In this document: positions 1-9,088 of the stretch, one piece after another
Numbering within the stretch: the stretch's first letter is position 1
Layout of the letters: every line of letters begins with the position of its first letter
From: Ensifer adhaerens
Lineage (GTDB): Bacteria > Pseudomonadota > Alphaproteobacteria > Rhizobiales > Rhizobiaceae
Direction of reading: 5' to 3'
Length of the DNA stretch: 64,000 bases
NCBI RefSeq assembly: GCF_013283195.1
Contig: NZ_JABEKT010000001.1
Location: 904,795-968,794 of the forward strand
Position numbers and translations under genes: made by a program
The notes under the pieces: generated by a model
What the model was told of the DNA's origin: nothing
The model's database searches: none
Seen by the model: only the letters and a program-made list of their open reading frames with translations

Positions 1-747
1 GCCGGCGTCTGGCTCGGCGAACAATGGGTGAAATATGTCGGCCATCCCGGTGCGCTCGGCGAACTGGTCCAGCTCGTCAGCGGTTCCAACATCGGCAACA
101 TCTATCGCGGCGTGCTGGTCATCGGCGCTTCGGCGTTTCACGCCTTTCTGACACTGCTCTTCATGCTGATCACGCTGTTCTTCGTCTATCGCGACGGACA
201 TTCCTTCTCCAAGCAGCTCGACCATCTTGGCGAGCGCATCTTCCCGATGCGCTGGGAGCGGCTGTCGCGCGTGGTGCCGCTGACGATCAGCTCGACGGTA
301 ACAGGCATGGGCATCATCGCGATCGGCGAGGGCATCGTGCTCGGCGTCGCCTATTGGCTGGCGGGCGTTCCCTCACCGGTCACGCTCGGCATCATCACCG
401 GCCTGATGGCGCTGATCCCCGGCGGTGCGCCGCTCTGCTTCACGCTGGTTTCCGTCTATCTCGTTGCCAGCGGTTCGCCGGTTCACGGCATCGCGCTGTT
501 TGCCTGGGGCACGACGGAACTCTTCATCGTCGACAAGACCTTGCGTCCGCGCCTCGTCGGCGGCCCGATCAAGCTGCCCTTCCTGCCGACCTTTTTCGGC
601 CTTGTCGGCGGGGTGAAGACTATGGGCTTTCTCGGCCTGTTCGTCGGCCCGGTGCTGATGGCGCTGCTCGTCGCCATCTGGCGCGAGTGGATGCGCGAAG
701 TGACCAGCGAAGCCGCACCGACGGTCAGCCCGATCATCAAGGGCTGA
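1..747 (+). CDS. AI-2E family transporter (5'-truncated)
   Basis: The reading frame is open from base 1 (it reads AGVWLGEQWVKYVG before any start codon), so the N-terminus lies outside the window. The visible 248 residues contain several strongly hydrophobic segments and the C-terminal pattern of the AI-2E/PerM family: a long helix pair around GIITGLMALIPGGAPLCF, then PFLPTFFGLVGGVKTMGFLGLFVGPVLMALL near the end. Family members are inner-membrane permeases of about 350 residues. Substrates range from AI-2 export to ion antiport, so the substrate here is unknown. It reads towards the kdp genes with about 140 bases between them. No terminator is obvious in that gap. Confidence 0.85.
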   Translation, partial: AGVWLGEQWVKYVGHPGALGELVQLVSGSNIGNIYRGVLVIGASAFHAFLTLLFMLITLFFVYRDGHSFSKQLDHLGERIFPMRWERLSRVVPLTISSTVTGMGIIAIGEGIVLGVAYWLAGVPSPVTLGIITGLMALIPGGAPLCFTLVSVYLVASGSPVHGIALFAWGTTELFIVDKTLRPRLVGGPIKLPFLPTFFGLVGGVKTMGFLGLFVGPVLMALLVAIWREWMREVTSEAAPTVSPIIKG

Positions 748-884
748 TGGTGCCGATCTGCCAGCCGCCTTTGGGCGGCGGCAGTGTCCTTATCTTTTCC
801 TTATGCCCGCGCAAAACCATCCCAATCGATAATTGACCCGCCGAGGGTGCATCATCCGGCCATAACCAGTCCCGGAGAATGCAC

Positions 885-968
885 ATGTCCGATCTACTTT
901 TTCTCGCCGCCGGCATCGGCGGCCTTGTCGTGTTTGCGCTCTATGCGCGCACGCTCAGCCGGCTCTAG
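885..968 (+). CDS. 27-residue hydrophobic small protein upstream of kdpF
   Basis: The ORF runs from ATG (885) to TAG (968), preceded by CGGAGAAT as a good ribosome-binding site. The product is one hydrophobic helix (LLFLAAGIGGLVVFALYA) followed by a basic tail ending RTLSRL. It has the size and architecture of KdpF but is a separate ORF nine bases before the real kdpF. I infer a small membrane protein co-translated with the Kdp complex. It could be a second KdpF-like stabilising subunit or only a leader ORF. No family assignment can be made from sequence alone. Confidence 0.5.
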   Translation: MSDLLFLAAGIGGLVVFALYARTLSRL

Positions 969-977
969 GAGGCATCG

Positions 978-1064
978 ATGTTCGAAGCCTTCGTTGGCAT
1001 CTCCGTCGCGGCCGCACTGGCGGTCTATCTCATCGTGACTCTCGTTCGGCCGGAACGGTTCTGA
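978..1064 (+). CDS. kdpF: K+-transporting ATPase subunit F
   Basis: A 28-residue single-helix peptide beginning MFEAFVG and ending LVRPERF. This is the usual KdpF form: one transmembrane helix followed by an RPE(R/K)F-like tail. GGAGGC lies directly upstream of ATG 978. KdpF is a lipid-like stabiliser of the KdpABC potassium pump in the inner membrane. It is the first recognisable subunit of the operon and is separated from kdpA by 108 bases that hold a tandem repeat. Confidence 0.85.
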   Translation: MFEAFVGISVAAALAVYLIVTLVRPERF

Positions 1065-1070
1065 CCCCAG

Positions 1071-1144
1071 GGTCGAGACTTCGTACCCGGGTCGAGACTT
1101 CGTACCCCGGTCGAGGCTTTGTACGGGGTCGAGACTTCGTACCG
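1071..1144 (+). repeat. Four-copy 18-19 bp tandem repeat between kdpF and kdpA
   Basis: The unit GGTCGAGACTTCGTACCC starts at about 1071, 1090, 1109 and 1127. Copies 1, 2 and 4 keep GGTCGAGACTTCGTAC; copy 3 reads GGTCGAGGCTTTGTAC. There are no spacers between units, so it is not a CRISPR. It lies in the transcribed region between kdpF and kdpA. The core TCGAGACTT recurs in both arms of the hairpin after kdpE. Confidence 0.9.
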
Positions 1145-1172
1145 TCCGGTCGTCTTTCGTGGAGAATTCCTC

Positions 1173-2882
1173 ATGTCTATTATCGGGTGGCTGCAGATCG
1201 GCCTCCTCTTTCTCGCCGTCTTGCTTGCGATCAAGCCGCTTGGCCTCTACATGGCCCGGGTTTTCGCCGGCGAGCGCAACTTCCTCTCTCCGGTGCTTGG
1301 ACCCGTCGAGCGCGGGCTCTATCTGGCGGCCGGCGTTGATGCGAAGAAGGAGCAAGGCTGGCTCGCCTATACGCTGTCGATGCTCGCCTTCAGCGCTGCC
1401 GGCTTCGTGCTTCTCTACGCCATCCTGCGCTTCCAGGGGTCGCTGCCGGTGAACCCTCAAGGCTTTGCCGACGTGCCGGCGGACCTCGCCTTTAACACGG
1501 CGGTCAGCTTCCTCACCAACACCAACTGGCAGTCCTATGGCGGCGAGACCACCATGAGCCATTTCAGCCAGATGGCTGGGCTCACGGTGCAGAACTTCGT
1601 CTCTGCAGCGACCGGCATCGCCATTGCGCTTGCCGTGACCCGTGCCTTTGCCCGTTCCGGTGCGGCAACGCTCGGCAATTTCTGGGTCGATCTGACCCGT
1701 TCGACGCTCTACGTCCTCCTGCCGCTGGCCGTCGTCGTTGCACTCGCCTTCGTGGCGATGGGCATGCCGCAAACCTTCAATGGTTCCGTCAGCGCCACCA
1801 CGCTCGAGGGCGTACAGCAGACGATCGCGCTCGGCCCGGTCGCAAGCCAGGAGGCGATCAAGCAGCTCGGCACCAATGGCGGCGGCTTCTTCAACGCCAA
1901 TGCGGCGCATCCGTTCGAAAACCCGAGCGCGCTCAGCAACTACCTGTCGATCTTCGCAATGCTGTCGATCACCTCGGCACTGGTCTACACCTTCGGCCAG
2001 ATGGTCGGTGACCGCCGCCAGGGCTGGGCCTTCATCGCCGCCATGGCGACCCTTCTGATCGCCGGCATCGGCGTCATCTATTGGGCGGAAAGCTACGGCA
2101 ACCCGATCCTGCACGGCCTCGGCCTCGAAGCTTCGCTCGGCAATATGGAAGGCAAGGAAGTTCGCTTCGGCCAAGCGATGTCGGCAGCCTATGCCGGCGT
2201 CACCACCGGTATCTCGACCGGCGCGGTCAACGGCATGCACGGCTCCTTCACCGGCATCGGCGGTCTCGTTCCAATGCTCCTGATCCAGCTTGGCGAAGTG
2301 CTGCCAGGCGGTGTCGGCTCCGGCCTTTACGGCATGGTCGTCTTCGCGATCCTCGCCGTCTTCGTCGCCGGCCTGATGGTCGGGCGCACGCCCGAACTGC
2401 TCGGCAAGAAGATCGAGGGGCGCGAGATGAAATACGCCATGCTGGCGATCCTCATCCTGCCGGCCTCGATACTCGGCTTCACCGCGATCTCGGCTGTCAT
2501 GCCCTCGGCCGTCGCCAGTATCGGCACCTCAGGTCCGCATGGTCTGTCGGAGATCCTTTACGCCTACACCTCGGCCACCGGCAACAACGGCTCCGCCTTC
2601 GGCGGCCTCTCGGCCAACACGCCCTGGTACAACACCACGCTCGGCTTTGCGATGCTGCTCGGCCGCTTCGCCTATGCGATCCCGGTTCTGGCGATTGCCG
2701 GCTCGATCGCCGCCAAGACCCGCGTTCCAGCTTCCACGGGAACCTTCCCGACGCACACGCCGCTCTTCGTTGGCCTGCTCATCGGCATCATCCTCATCCT
2801 CGGGGGCTTGCAGTATTTCCCGGCCCTCGCGCTCGGTCCCATCGTCGAGCAATTCGCCATGCTCTCGGGCCAGACCTTCTGA
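1173..2882 (+). CDS. kdpA: K+-transporting ATPase subunit A
   Basis: 569 residues, starting MSIIGWLQ at ATG 1173 behind GTGGAGAATT. An upstream in-frame GTG at 1119 lies inside the tandem repeat and is rejected. KdpA is the K+-binding, potassium-channel-like subunit of the KdpFABC P-type pump. The four pseudo-repeat filter regions are visible: [46 protein letters not shown] and [13 protein letters not shown]. About ten hydrophobic segments fit the family, and the length is close to E. coli KdpA (557). It is followed by kdpB after 11 bases. Confidence 0.97.
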   Translation: MSIIGWLQIGLLFLAVLLAIKPLGLYMARVFAGERNFLSPVLGPVERGLYLAAGVDAKKEQGWLAYTLSMLAFSAAGFVLLYAILRFQGSLPVNPQGFADVPADLAFNTAVSFLTNTNWQSYGGETTMSHFSQMAGLTVQNFVSAATGIAIALAVTRAFARSGAATLGNFWVDLTRSTLYVLLPLAVVVALAFVAMGMPQTFNGSVSATTLEGVQQTIALGPVASQEAIKQLGTNGGGFFNANAAHPFENPSALSNYLSIFAMLSITSALVYTFGQMVGDRRQGWAFIAAMATLLIAGIGVIYWAESYGNPILHGLGLEASLGNMEGKEVRFGQAMSAAYAGVTTGISTGAVNGMHGSFTGIGGLVPMLLIQLGEVLPGGVGSGLYGMVVFAILAVFVAGLMVGRTPELLGKKIEGREMKYAMLAILILPASILGFTAISAVMPSAVASIGTSGPHGLSEILYAYTSATGNNGSAFGGLSANTPWYNTTLGFAMLLGRFAYAIPVLAIAGSIAAKTRVPASTGTFPTHTPLFVGLLIGIILILGGLQYFPALALGPIVEQFAMLSGQTF

Positions 2883-2893
2883 AGGAACAGACC

Positions 2894-5020
2894 ATGTCTT
2901 CGAAACCCGTCGCCCCGAGCTTACTCGATCCGGCGATTATCCTGCCGGCCTTCAAGGCCGCATTCACCAAGCTCGACCCGCGCCAGCTCATCCGCAATCC
3001 GGTGATCTTCGTCACCGAGGTGGTGGCCGCCATGGTCACGGTCTTCTTCATCCGCGATCTGGCTACCGGGACCGGAAGCCCGCTGTTCTCAGGGCAAATT
3101 GCCGCCTGGCTGTGGTTCACGGTGCTGTTTGCCACCTTCGCCGAGGCCGTCGCCGAAGGGCGCGGCAAGGCGCAGGCCGACAGCCTGCGTCGCACCAAGT
3201 CCGAGTTGATGGCCCGCAAGCTGGTCTCGGCGGAAGGTCGTGAAACCCAAACGATCGCCGCCACCTCGCTGAAGGTCGGCGACCTCGTGCTCGTCGAAGC
3301 CGGCGAATTGATCCCCGGCGACGGCGACGTCGTCGAGGGCGTCGCCTCGGTCAACGAAAGTGCGATCACCGGTGAATCCGCGCCTGTGATCCGGGAATCC
3401 GGCGGCGACCGATCCGCCGTCACCGGCGGCACCCAGGTGCTGTCCGACTGGATCAAGGTGCGCATCGGCACGGCACCGGGCGACACCTTCGTCGACCGCA
3501 TGATCGCGCTCATCGAAGGCGCGCAGCGCCAGAAAACCCCGAACGAGATCGCGCTGTCGATCCTGCTGTCCGGCCTGACGCTGGTCTTCCTCGTTGCCGT
3601 CGTGACGCTTTGGGGTCTTGCCGGCTACTCCGGCACGGTTCTGTCGGTCACGGTTCTTTCGGCCCTGCTCGTCACCCTGATCCCGACCACCATCGGTGGC
3701 CTCCTGTCGGCCATCGGCATCGCGGGCATGGACCGGCTGGTGCGCTTCAACGTCATTGCCACATCAGGCCGCGCAGTTGAGGCGGCCGGTGACGTCGACA
3801 CGCTGCTGCTCGACAAGACAGGTACCATCACCTTCGGCAACCGAATGGCCGCCAATTTCATGCCGGTTCCAGGCGTCACCGATGCCGAACTGGCCGATGC
3901 GGCGCTGCTGGCAAGCCTTGCCGACGAGACGCCGGAAGGCCGCTCGATTGCTGCGTTGGCAACCGGTGAATTTGGCCGCCAGACGCCATCTGTCACTCTG
4001 CCCATTTCTGGTAAGCAGGCGAACCGTGAGGTCGTGGCTCTGGCCGTCGGTGGCGGCTCCGTTCAGTCAGGGGCATTGGCAATCGATGCTGTCGTGCCCT
4101 TTGCCGCCGAAACGCGCCTGTCGGGCGTCGACTTCGCCGGTCGTCGACTGCGCAAGGGGGCTGTCGATTCGATCCTGAAGTTTGCAGGCGTTCGCGACGA
4201 GAATGTGCCGGCCGAATTCCGCCGCGCCGTCGACCAGGTCGCACGCACCGGCGGCACGCCGCTCGCCGTTACCGACGGCAACCGCCTGCTCGGCGTCATC
4301 CACCTCAAGGACGTGGTCAAGCCCGGCATCAAGGAGCGTTTTGCAGCCCTTCGCGCCATGGGCATCCGCACCGTCATGGTGACCGGCGATAACCCGGTGA
4401 CGGCAGCGGCGATCGCGTCGGAAGCCGGTGTCGACGACTTCCTCGCCGAGGCGACACCGGAAGACAAGCTTGGCTATATCCGTAAGGAGCAGCAGGGCGG
4501 CCGCCTGATCGCCATGTGCGGCGACGGCACCAACGACGCGCCGGCGCTTGCCCAGGCAGACGTCGGGGTGGCGATGCAGACCGGCACGCAGGCGGCGCGC
4601 GAGGCGGCCAACATGGTCGACCTCGATTCGAGCCCGACGAAGCTGATCGAGATCGTCGAGATCGGCAAGCAACTGCTGATGACGCGCGGCTCGCTGACGA
4701 CCTTCTCGATCGCCAACGACGTGGCGAAATACTTCGCCATCATCCCGGCGCTGTTCATCACCACCTATCCGGCGCTGGCGGCCCTCAACATCATGGGCCT
4801 GACATCGCCGCAGTCGGCGATCCTGTCGGCGGTGATCTTCAACGCCTTGATCATTGTCGCGCTCATCCCGCTGGCGCTGAAGGGCGTCAAGTACCGCCCT
4901 GTTGGTGCCGCAGCACTCCTGCGCCGCAACCTGCTGGTCTACGGCCTCGGCGGCCTGATCCTGCCCTTTGCCGGCATCAAGCTCGTCGACGTCGTCGTCT
5001 CCGCTCTCAATCTGGTGTAA
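2894..5020 (+). CDS. kdpB: K+-transporting P-type ATPase subunit B
   Basis: 708 residues from ATG 2894 ([13 protein letters not shown]), preceded by GAAGGAACAG. The much longer open frame upstream only reads through kdpA in another frame. It is the catalytic ATP-hydrolysing subunit. The phosphorylation motif DKTGTIT has its aspartate at residue 307, the same number as in E. coli KdpB. The actuator motif ITGES and the hinge motif [19 protein letters not shown] are present. KdpB drives K+ uptake with KdpA and KdpC. It is translationally close to kdpC (2 bases). Confidence 0.97.
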   Translation: MSSKPVAPSLLDPAIILPAFKAAFTKLDPRQLIRNPVIFVTEVVAAMVTVFFIRDLATGTGSPLFSGQIAAWLWFTVLFATFAEAVAEGRGKAQADSLRRTKSELMARKLVSAEGRETQTIAATSLKVGDLVLVEAGELIPGDGDVVEGVASVNESAITGESAPVIRESGGDRSAVTGGTQVLSDWIKVRIGTAPGDTFVDRMIALIEGAQRQKTPNEIALSILLSGLTLVFLVAVVTLWGLAGYSGTVLSVTVLSALLVTLIPTTIGGLLSAIGIAGMDRLVRFNVIATSGRAVEAAGDVDTLLLDKTGTITFGNRMAANFMPVPGVTDAELADAALLASLADETPEGRSIAALATGEFGRQTPSVTLPISGKQANREVVALAVGGGSVQSGALAIDAVVPFAAETRLSGVDFAGRRLRKGAVDSILKFAGVRDENVPAEFRRAVDQVARTGGTPLAVTDGNRLLGVIHLKDVVKPGIKERFAALRAMGIRTVMVTGDNPVTAAAIASEAGVDDFLAEATPEDKLGYIRKEQQGGRLIAMCGDGTNDAPALAQADVGVAMQTGTQAAREAANMVDLDSSPTKLIEIVEIGKQLLMTRGSLTTFSIANDVAKYFAIIPALFITTYPALAALNIMGLTSPQSAILSAVIFNALIIVALIPLALKGVKYRPVGAAALLRRNLLVYGLGGLILPFAGIKLVDVVVSALNLV

Positions 5021-5022
5021 TC

Positions 5023-5592
5023 ATGTTGAACCAACTTCGCCCCGCAATCGTCATGGCCCTGCTGTTGACCGCGATCACCGGCCTTGCCTATCCCTTCGCC
5101 ATCACCGGCGTCGCCCAGGCCTTGATGCCGGCGCAGGCCAATGGCAGCCTGATCCGCATCGACGGCACCGTCGTCGGCTCCGATCTGATCGGGCAGAATT
5201 TCGCCGCCGACAAATATTTCTGGCCGCGCCCCTCCGCGACTGGGCCCGAACCCTACAATGCCGGCGGCTCGACCGGCTCCAACCTCGGCCCGACCTCGGC
5301 CAAGCTGAAGGAGCGGGTGGCCGCCGATGTCGAGAAGCTGCGCGCCAGCGGTGTAACAGGCGAGATTGCCGCCGATGGCGGCACGGCGTCGGGCTCCGGC
5401 CTCGACCCGCATATTTCGCCGACCTTCGCCCGCGAGCAGGTGTCGCGTGTTGCCAAGGCTCGAGGGGTTGCCGAAGCCGACGTGGTGACGTTGGTGGAAC
5501 AGGCAACGGAAGGTCGTCTGTTCGGGATCATAGGCGAGCCGCGCATCAATGTGCTAGAACTCAACCTTGCTCTGGATGCCCGGAGAAGCTGA
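5023..5592 (+). CDS. kdpC: K+-transporting ATPase subunit C
   Basis: 189 residues from ATG 5023, two bases after the kdpB stop. One N-terminal membrane helix ([21 protein letters not shown]) is followed by a soluble domain with the family signatures [25 protein letters not shown] and [11 protein letters not shown]. KdpC stabilises ATP binding in the KdpFABC pump. The next gene, kdpD, starts 33 bases on. Usual length for the family. Confidence 0.96.
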   Translation: MLNQLRPAIVMALLLTAITGLAYPFAITGVAQALMPAQANGSLIRIDGTVVGSDLIGQNFAADKYFWPRPSATGPEPYNAGGSTGSNLGPTSAKLKERVAADVEKLRASGVTGEIAADGGTASGSGLDPHISPTFAREQVSRVAKARGVAEADVVTLVEQATEGRLFGIIGEPRINVLELNLALDARRS

Positions 5593-5625
5593 GTGCGAAG
5601 CCTGAGATGCCACCAGAGATCTTGA

Positions 5626-8322
5626 ATGCCTGAAACCGATCGCGAATCGAAAAGCCGCCCCGACCCGGATGCCCTGCTGGCGCTGGCCGGGCAGGGGCGA
5701 AGGGGAAAGCTGACGGTTTTCCTCGGCGCAGCCCCAGGCGTGGGCAAGACCTATACCATGCTGACGCGCGCGCGTCGGCTGAAGTCCGACGGCGTCGACA
5801 TCGTCATCGGTCTGGTGGAGACCCATGGGCGCGGCGAGACCGCTGCGCTCGTCGAAGGACTGGAGATACTGCCGCGCCGCGATGTGAACCATCGCGGCCG
5901 CGTGCTTTCTGAATTCGACCTCGACGCTGCGCTCGCCCGCCGCCCGAAGATCATCGTCGTCGACGAACTGGCGCATAGCAATCCGGAGGCCAGCCGCCAT
6001 CCCAAGCGCTTTCAGGATGTGGAAGAGCTGATTGCCGCCGGCATCGACGTCTGGACGGCGCTCAACATCCAGCATCTGGAAAGCCTGTCCGATGTCGTCG
6101 CCCAGATCACCGGTGTTGCGGTGCGCGAGCGCGTACCCGACACGGTTCTCAGCCGTGCCGACGACGTGTTGCTGGTCGATCTGCCGCCGGCCGAACTCAT
6201 CGAACGGCTGAACCAAGGTAAGGTCTACCTACCCGACAGCGCCAAGCGCGCCACCGAGCGCTTCTTCCGCCTCGGCAATCTGACGGCGCTGCGCGAGCTG
6301 GCGCTCAGGCGCACCGCCGACCGGGTCGATGACCAGATGGTCGACTATCTCAAGCAGAACGCCATCGAAGGGCCCTGGGCCAGCGGCGAGCGCCTGTTGG
6401 TCTGCATCGGCCCCGATCCGCTGTCGGAAAAGGTCGTGCGCACTGCCAGCCGCCTGGCTTCCGGGCTGAACGCACCCTGGATCGTCGTCTTCATCGAGCG
6501 GGCCGACCGTGAAAGCGGCGACGGCGAGGCGGCGAAAAGGCTCGACGAGACCTTCCGTCTTGCCGAACAGCTCGGTGCGGAGACCCGCCGCATCGTCGGC
6601 AACGATTTCGTCGAAGAGATCCTCAAGCTTGCGCGCCGTGAGCACGCGACGCAGATCGTCATCGGCACGAAGCGCCAGCCTTTCCCGATGCGTCTCTTCC
6701 GGCAATCGCTTCCCGATGCACTGGCCGAGCGCATCACCGGTGTCGGCATTCATCTCGTGACCGACAAGGAACAGCCGCGCGCGAAGCGAAACGTCACCGG
6801 CAAACGGAAAATGCCCGAGGGTTTTGGGCGGGCACTTGCCATTGCCGCCGCCACCGTGGCAGCGGCAACGGCGCTCGGCGTGCTCATCGAGCGTTTCATC
6901 ATCCTGCCGAACATTTCGCTGCTGTTCCTCCTGGCGGTGCTGGCATCGGCAACCTATGCCGGCCACGTCTCGGCAATCGCGGCAGCCCTTCTTTCGGTGC
7001 TTGCCTACAACTTCTTCTTCATCAATCCGGTCGGCACCTTCACCGTGGCGGAGCCGCACGAAGTCTTCGCGCTGTTCATTTTCCTGGTTGCCGCAGCCCT
7101 TGCCGGCAGCCTAGCTTCCCGGGTGCGCGAACAGGCAAAATCCGCCCGGCGCCGTGCGGCGGCAACGCAGGCGCTCTATGACTTCTCTCGCAAGCTCTCG
7201 GGCACGGCAAATGTCGACGACGTGCTCTGGGCAGCAGTCACCCAGATGCAGACGACGCTGAAGCGCAATGTCGCGGTGCTGCTGCCGGAGGAGGGAGACC
7301 TGCGCCTGAAGGCCGCCTGGCCGCCGGATACCGAGCTTGATGTCACCGACACCATGGCCGCACGTTGGGCCATGGACAAGAAGGAGGCGGCCGGAAACGG
7401 CACCGGTACGCTACCGAACAGCCCGTTCCATTTCCGGCCGCTGACGAGCCCGCACGGCGTCGTCGGCGTCTGCGGTTTCGCGCAGGCCGGCAAGCCGCTG
7501 GAGATCAACGAGGAGCGGGCGCTCGCTGCCATCCTCGACCAGACGGCGATCGCGATCGACCGGGCTCGCCTTTCGCGCGAAAGCCTGGATCACGCCGCCA
7601 AGCTGGAAGGCGAGCGGTTTCGCGCCGCCCTTCTGTCATCGATCTCGCACGATCTGCGCACGCCGCTTGCCACCATAACCGGCGCCGTTACCAGCCTGCG
7701 CCAGCTCGGCGACCGCATGCCGCCGGAAAGTCGCGATGACCTCTTGCAATCGATCGAGGAAGAGGGTGGCCGGCTCACCCGTTTCGTCGCCAATCTGCTC
7801 GACATGACCCGCATCGAAGCGGGCACGGTCAATGCCAAGCGCGATTGGGTGGATGTCGCCGATGCGGTGCGCGCTGCCGTTGATCGGGCGCGCAAGTATT
7901 TTCCGGACCGCGAGATCGAGACCAGCATCGCGCCGGAACTGCCGTTGATGCGCGGCGACAGCGTACTTTTGGGCCAGGTACTCTTCAACCTGCTCGACAA
8001 TGCCAATAAATACGGCGGCGACGAGCCGATCAGCATCTATGCCAGACGCGACGGCAACGACATCGTCTTGTCGGTCACCGATCTCGGCAAGGGAATCGCT
8101 GAGCGCGATCTCGAACAGGTCTTCGAAAAATTCTTCCGCCGGGGCAAGGTGGACGGCCGCACACCGGGCACCGGTCTCGGACTGTCGATCGCCAAGGGAT
8201 TCGTCGAGGCCATGGGTGGCCGCATCAAAGCCGAAAGCCCGGCATTGAGACGTCGCGGTACGCGCATCTCCATGCGCTTCCCTGCCGCCGAAGCTGAAAT
8301 ATCTGAAAAGGACCGTGCATGA
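5626..8322 (+). CDS. kdpD: Osmosensitive K+ channel sensor histidine kinase
   Basis: 898 residues. Domain order: KdpD N-terminal ATP-binding domain (Walker A GAAPGVGKTYTM near residue 30-43, Walker B IIVVDELAHSN), a universal-stress-like domain (to about 370, ending IVIGTKRQP), four membrane helices at about 400-500, a GAF-like region, then HisKA (SSISHDLRTPLAT, His675) and HATPase (NLLDNANKYGG, DLGKGIAE, GTGLGLSIAKG). It senses K+ limitation and phosphorylates KdpE. The C-terminus overlaps kdpE by four bases (ATGA), indicating translational coupling. Confidence 0.96.
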   Translation: MPETDRESKSRPDPDALLALAGQGRRGKLTVFLGAAPGVGKTYTMLTRARRLKSDGVDIVIGLVETHGRGETAALVEGLEILPRRDVNHRGRVLSEFDLDAALARRPKIIVVDELAHSNPEASRHPKRFQDVEELIAAGIDVWTALNIQHLESLSDVVAQITGVAVRERVPDTVLSRADDVLLVDLPPAELIERLNQGKVYLPDSAKRATERFFRLGNLTALRELALRRTADRVDDQMVDYLKQNAIEGPWASGERLLVCIGPDPLSEKVVRTASRLASGLNAPWIVVFIERADRESGDGEAAKRLDETFRLAEQLGAETRRIVGNDFVEEILKLARREHATQIVIGTKRQPFPMRLFRQSLPDALAERITGVGIHLVTDKEQPRAKRNVTGKRKMPEGFGRALAIAAATVAAATALGVLIERFIILPNISLLFLLAVLASATYAGHVSAIAAALLSVLAYNFFFINPVGTFTVAEPHEVFALFIFLVAAALAGSLASRVREQAKSARRRAAATQALYDFSRKLSGTANVDDVLWAAVTQMQTTLKRNVAVLLPEEGDLRLKAAWPPDTELDVTDTMAARWAMDKKEAAGNGTGTLPNSPFHFRPLTSPHGVVGVCGFAQAGKPLEINEERALAAILDQTAIAIDRARLSRESLDHAAKLEGERFRAALLSSISHDLRTPLATITGAVTSLRQLGDRMPPESRDDLLQSIEEEGGRLTRFVANLLDMTRIEAGTVNAKRDWVDVADAVRAAVDRARKYFPDREIETSIAPELPLMRGDSVLLGQVLFNLLDNANKYGGDEPISIYARRDGNDIVLSVTDLGKGIAERDLEQVFEKFFRRGKVDGRTPGTGLGLSIAKGFVEAMGGRIKAESPALRRRGTRISMRFPAAEAEISEKDRA

Positions 8323-9011
8323 GCGTGGAGCGCATCCTCGTTGTCGACGACGAACCCCAGATCCAGCGCTTCCTGCGACCGGCCCTGAGCGCTGCCGGAT
8401 ATGACGTGCTGGAGGCCTTGACCGGAACCGAGGCGCTGAAGGCGGCCGCGACCACCGCGCCCGACGTGGTCATCCTCGATCTCGGCCTTCCCGACATGGA
8501 CGGCAAGGACGTCATCGCCAACATCCGCGCCTGGTCGCAGGTGCCGATCATCATCCTGTCGGCGCGCGACCGGGAGAGCGAAAAGATCGCCGCCCTTGAC
8601 CTTGGCGCCGACGATTACATCGAAAAACCCTTCGGGATCGGCGAGCTGACGGCGCGCATCCGCGCTGCCCTTCGCCACCGCATCCAGATGGAGGGCGGGC
8701 ATACCCAGCTTTCGGCCGATGGCGTGGCGATCGATACGATCAAGCGTCTGGTGACGCGTGATGGCGAACCGGTGCGTCTGACGCCGAAGGAATATGATCT
8801 GCTGGTCATGCTGGCGCACCATGCCGGACGCGTCGTCACCCACAAGACGCTGCTGACCTCGGTCTGGGGCGCGGCGCACGGCGAAGATCTGCATTATTTG
8901 CGCGTCTTCATCGGCCAGTTGCGCGGCAAGATCGAGCGCGACCCGGCCGATCCCAAGATCATCCGAACGGAACCGGGCGTCGGCTACCGCTTCGTCGGCG
9001 ACGGCGACTGA
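8319..9011 (+). CDS. kdpE: Response regulator of the kdp operon
   Basis: 230 residues of OmpR/PhoB type. The receiver domain has the acidic pair D10-D11, phospho-acceptor Asp54 (VVILDLGLPDMDG) and the lysine in DDYIEKPFGIGEL. The C-terminal winged helix contains LTPKEYDLLVMLAHHAGRVV and GVGYRFV. It presumably activates kdpFABC at low K+. It is the last gene of the operon, followed immediately by a perfect inverted repeat. Confidence 0.96.
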   Translation: MSVERILVVDDEPQIQRFLRPALSAAGYDVLEALTGTEALKAAATTAPDVVILDLGLPDMDGKDVIANIRAWSQVPIIILSARDRESEKIAALDLGADDYIEKPFGIGELTARIRAALRHRIQMEGGHTQLSADGVAIDTIKRLVTRDGEPVRLTPKEYDLLVMLAHHAGRVVTHKTLLTSVWGAAHGEDLHYLRVFIGQLRGKIERDPADPKIIRTEPGVGYRFVGDGD

Positions 9012-9047
9012 TATCAAGTCTCGATGTTCTATCATCGAGACTTGATA
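9012..9047. terminator. Perfect 15-bp inverted repeat between convergent kdpE and DUF900 gene
   Basis: The arm TATCAAGTCTCGATG (9012-9026) is exactly complementary to 9033-9047, with the six-base loop TTCTAT. It starts on the base after the kdpE stop codon and lies between convergent genes. There is no T-run, so it is either a factor-assisted bidirectional terminator or a protein-binding palindrome. Confidence 0.65.
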
Positions 9048-9088
9048 CGAGGCCGCCAGGTCCGCCCAGCGGTCAGGCGCCATGGGGA

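Noticed and set aside
1071-1144. Short array considered as CRISPR
   Set aside because: Units are 18-19 bp and directly adjacent with no spacers, and there are no cas genes.
894-2240. Long minus-strand ORF (448 aa) opposite kdpF-kdpA
   Set aside because: Mirror-frame artefact of GC-rich coding sequence. Composition is His/Arg/Asp-rich with no recognisable domain, while the plus strand encodes an unmistakable KdpA.
2081-2893. Extra 271 residues in frame upstream of kdpB
   Set aside because: This stretch overlaps the kdpA coding region in another frame. The kdpB start at 2894 has a ribosome-binding site and places the phosphorylated aspartate at residue 307 as expected.
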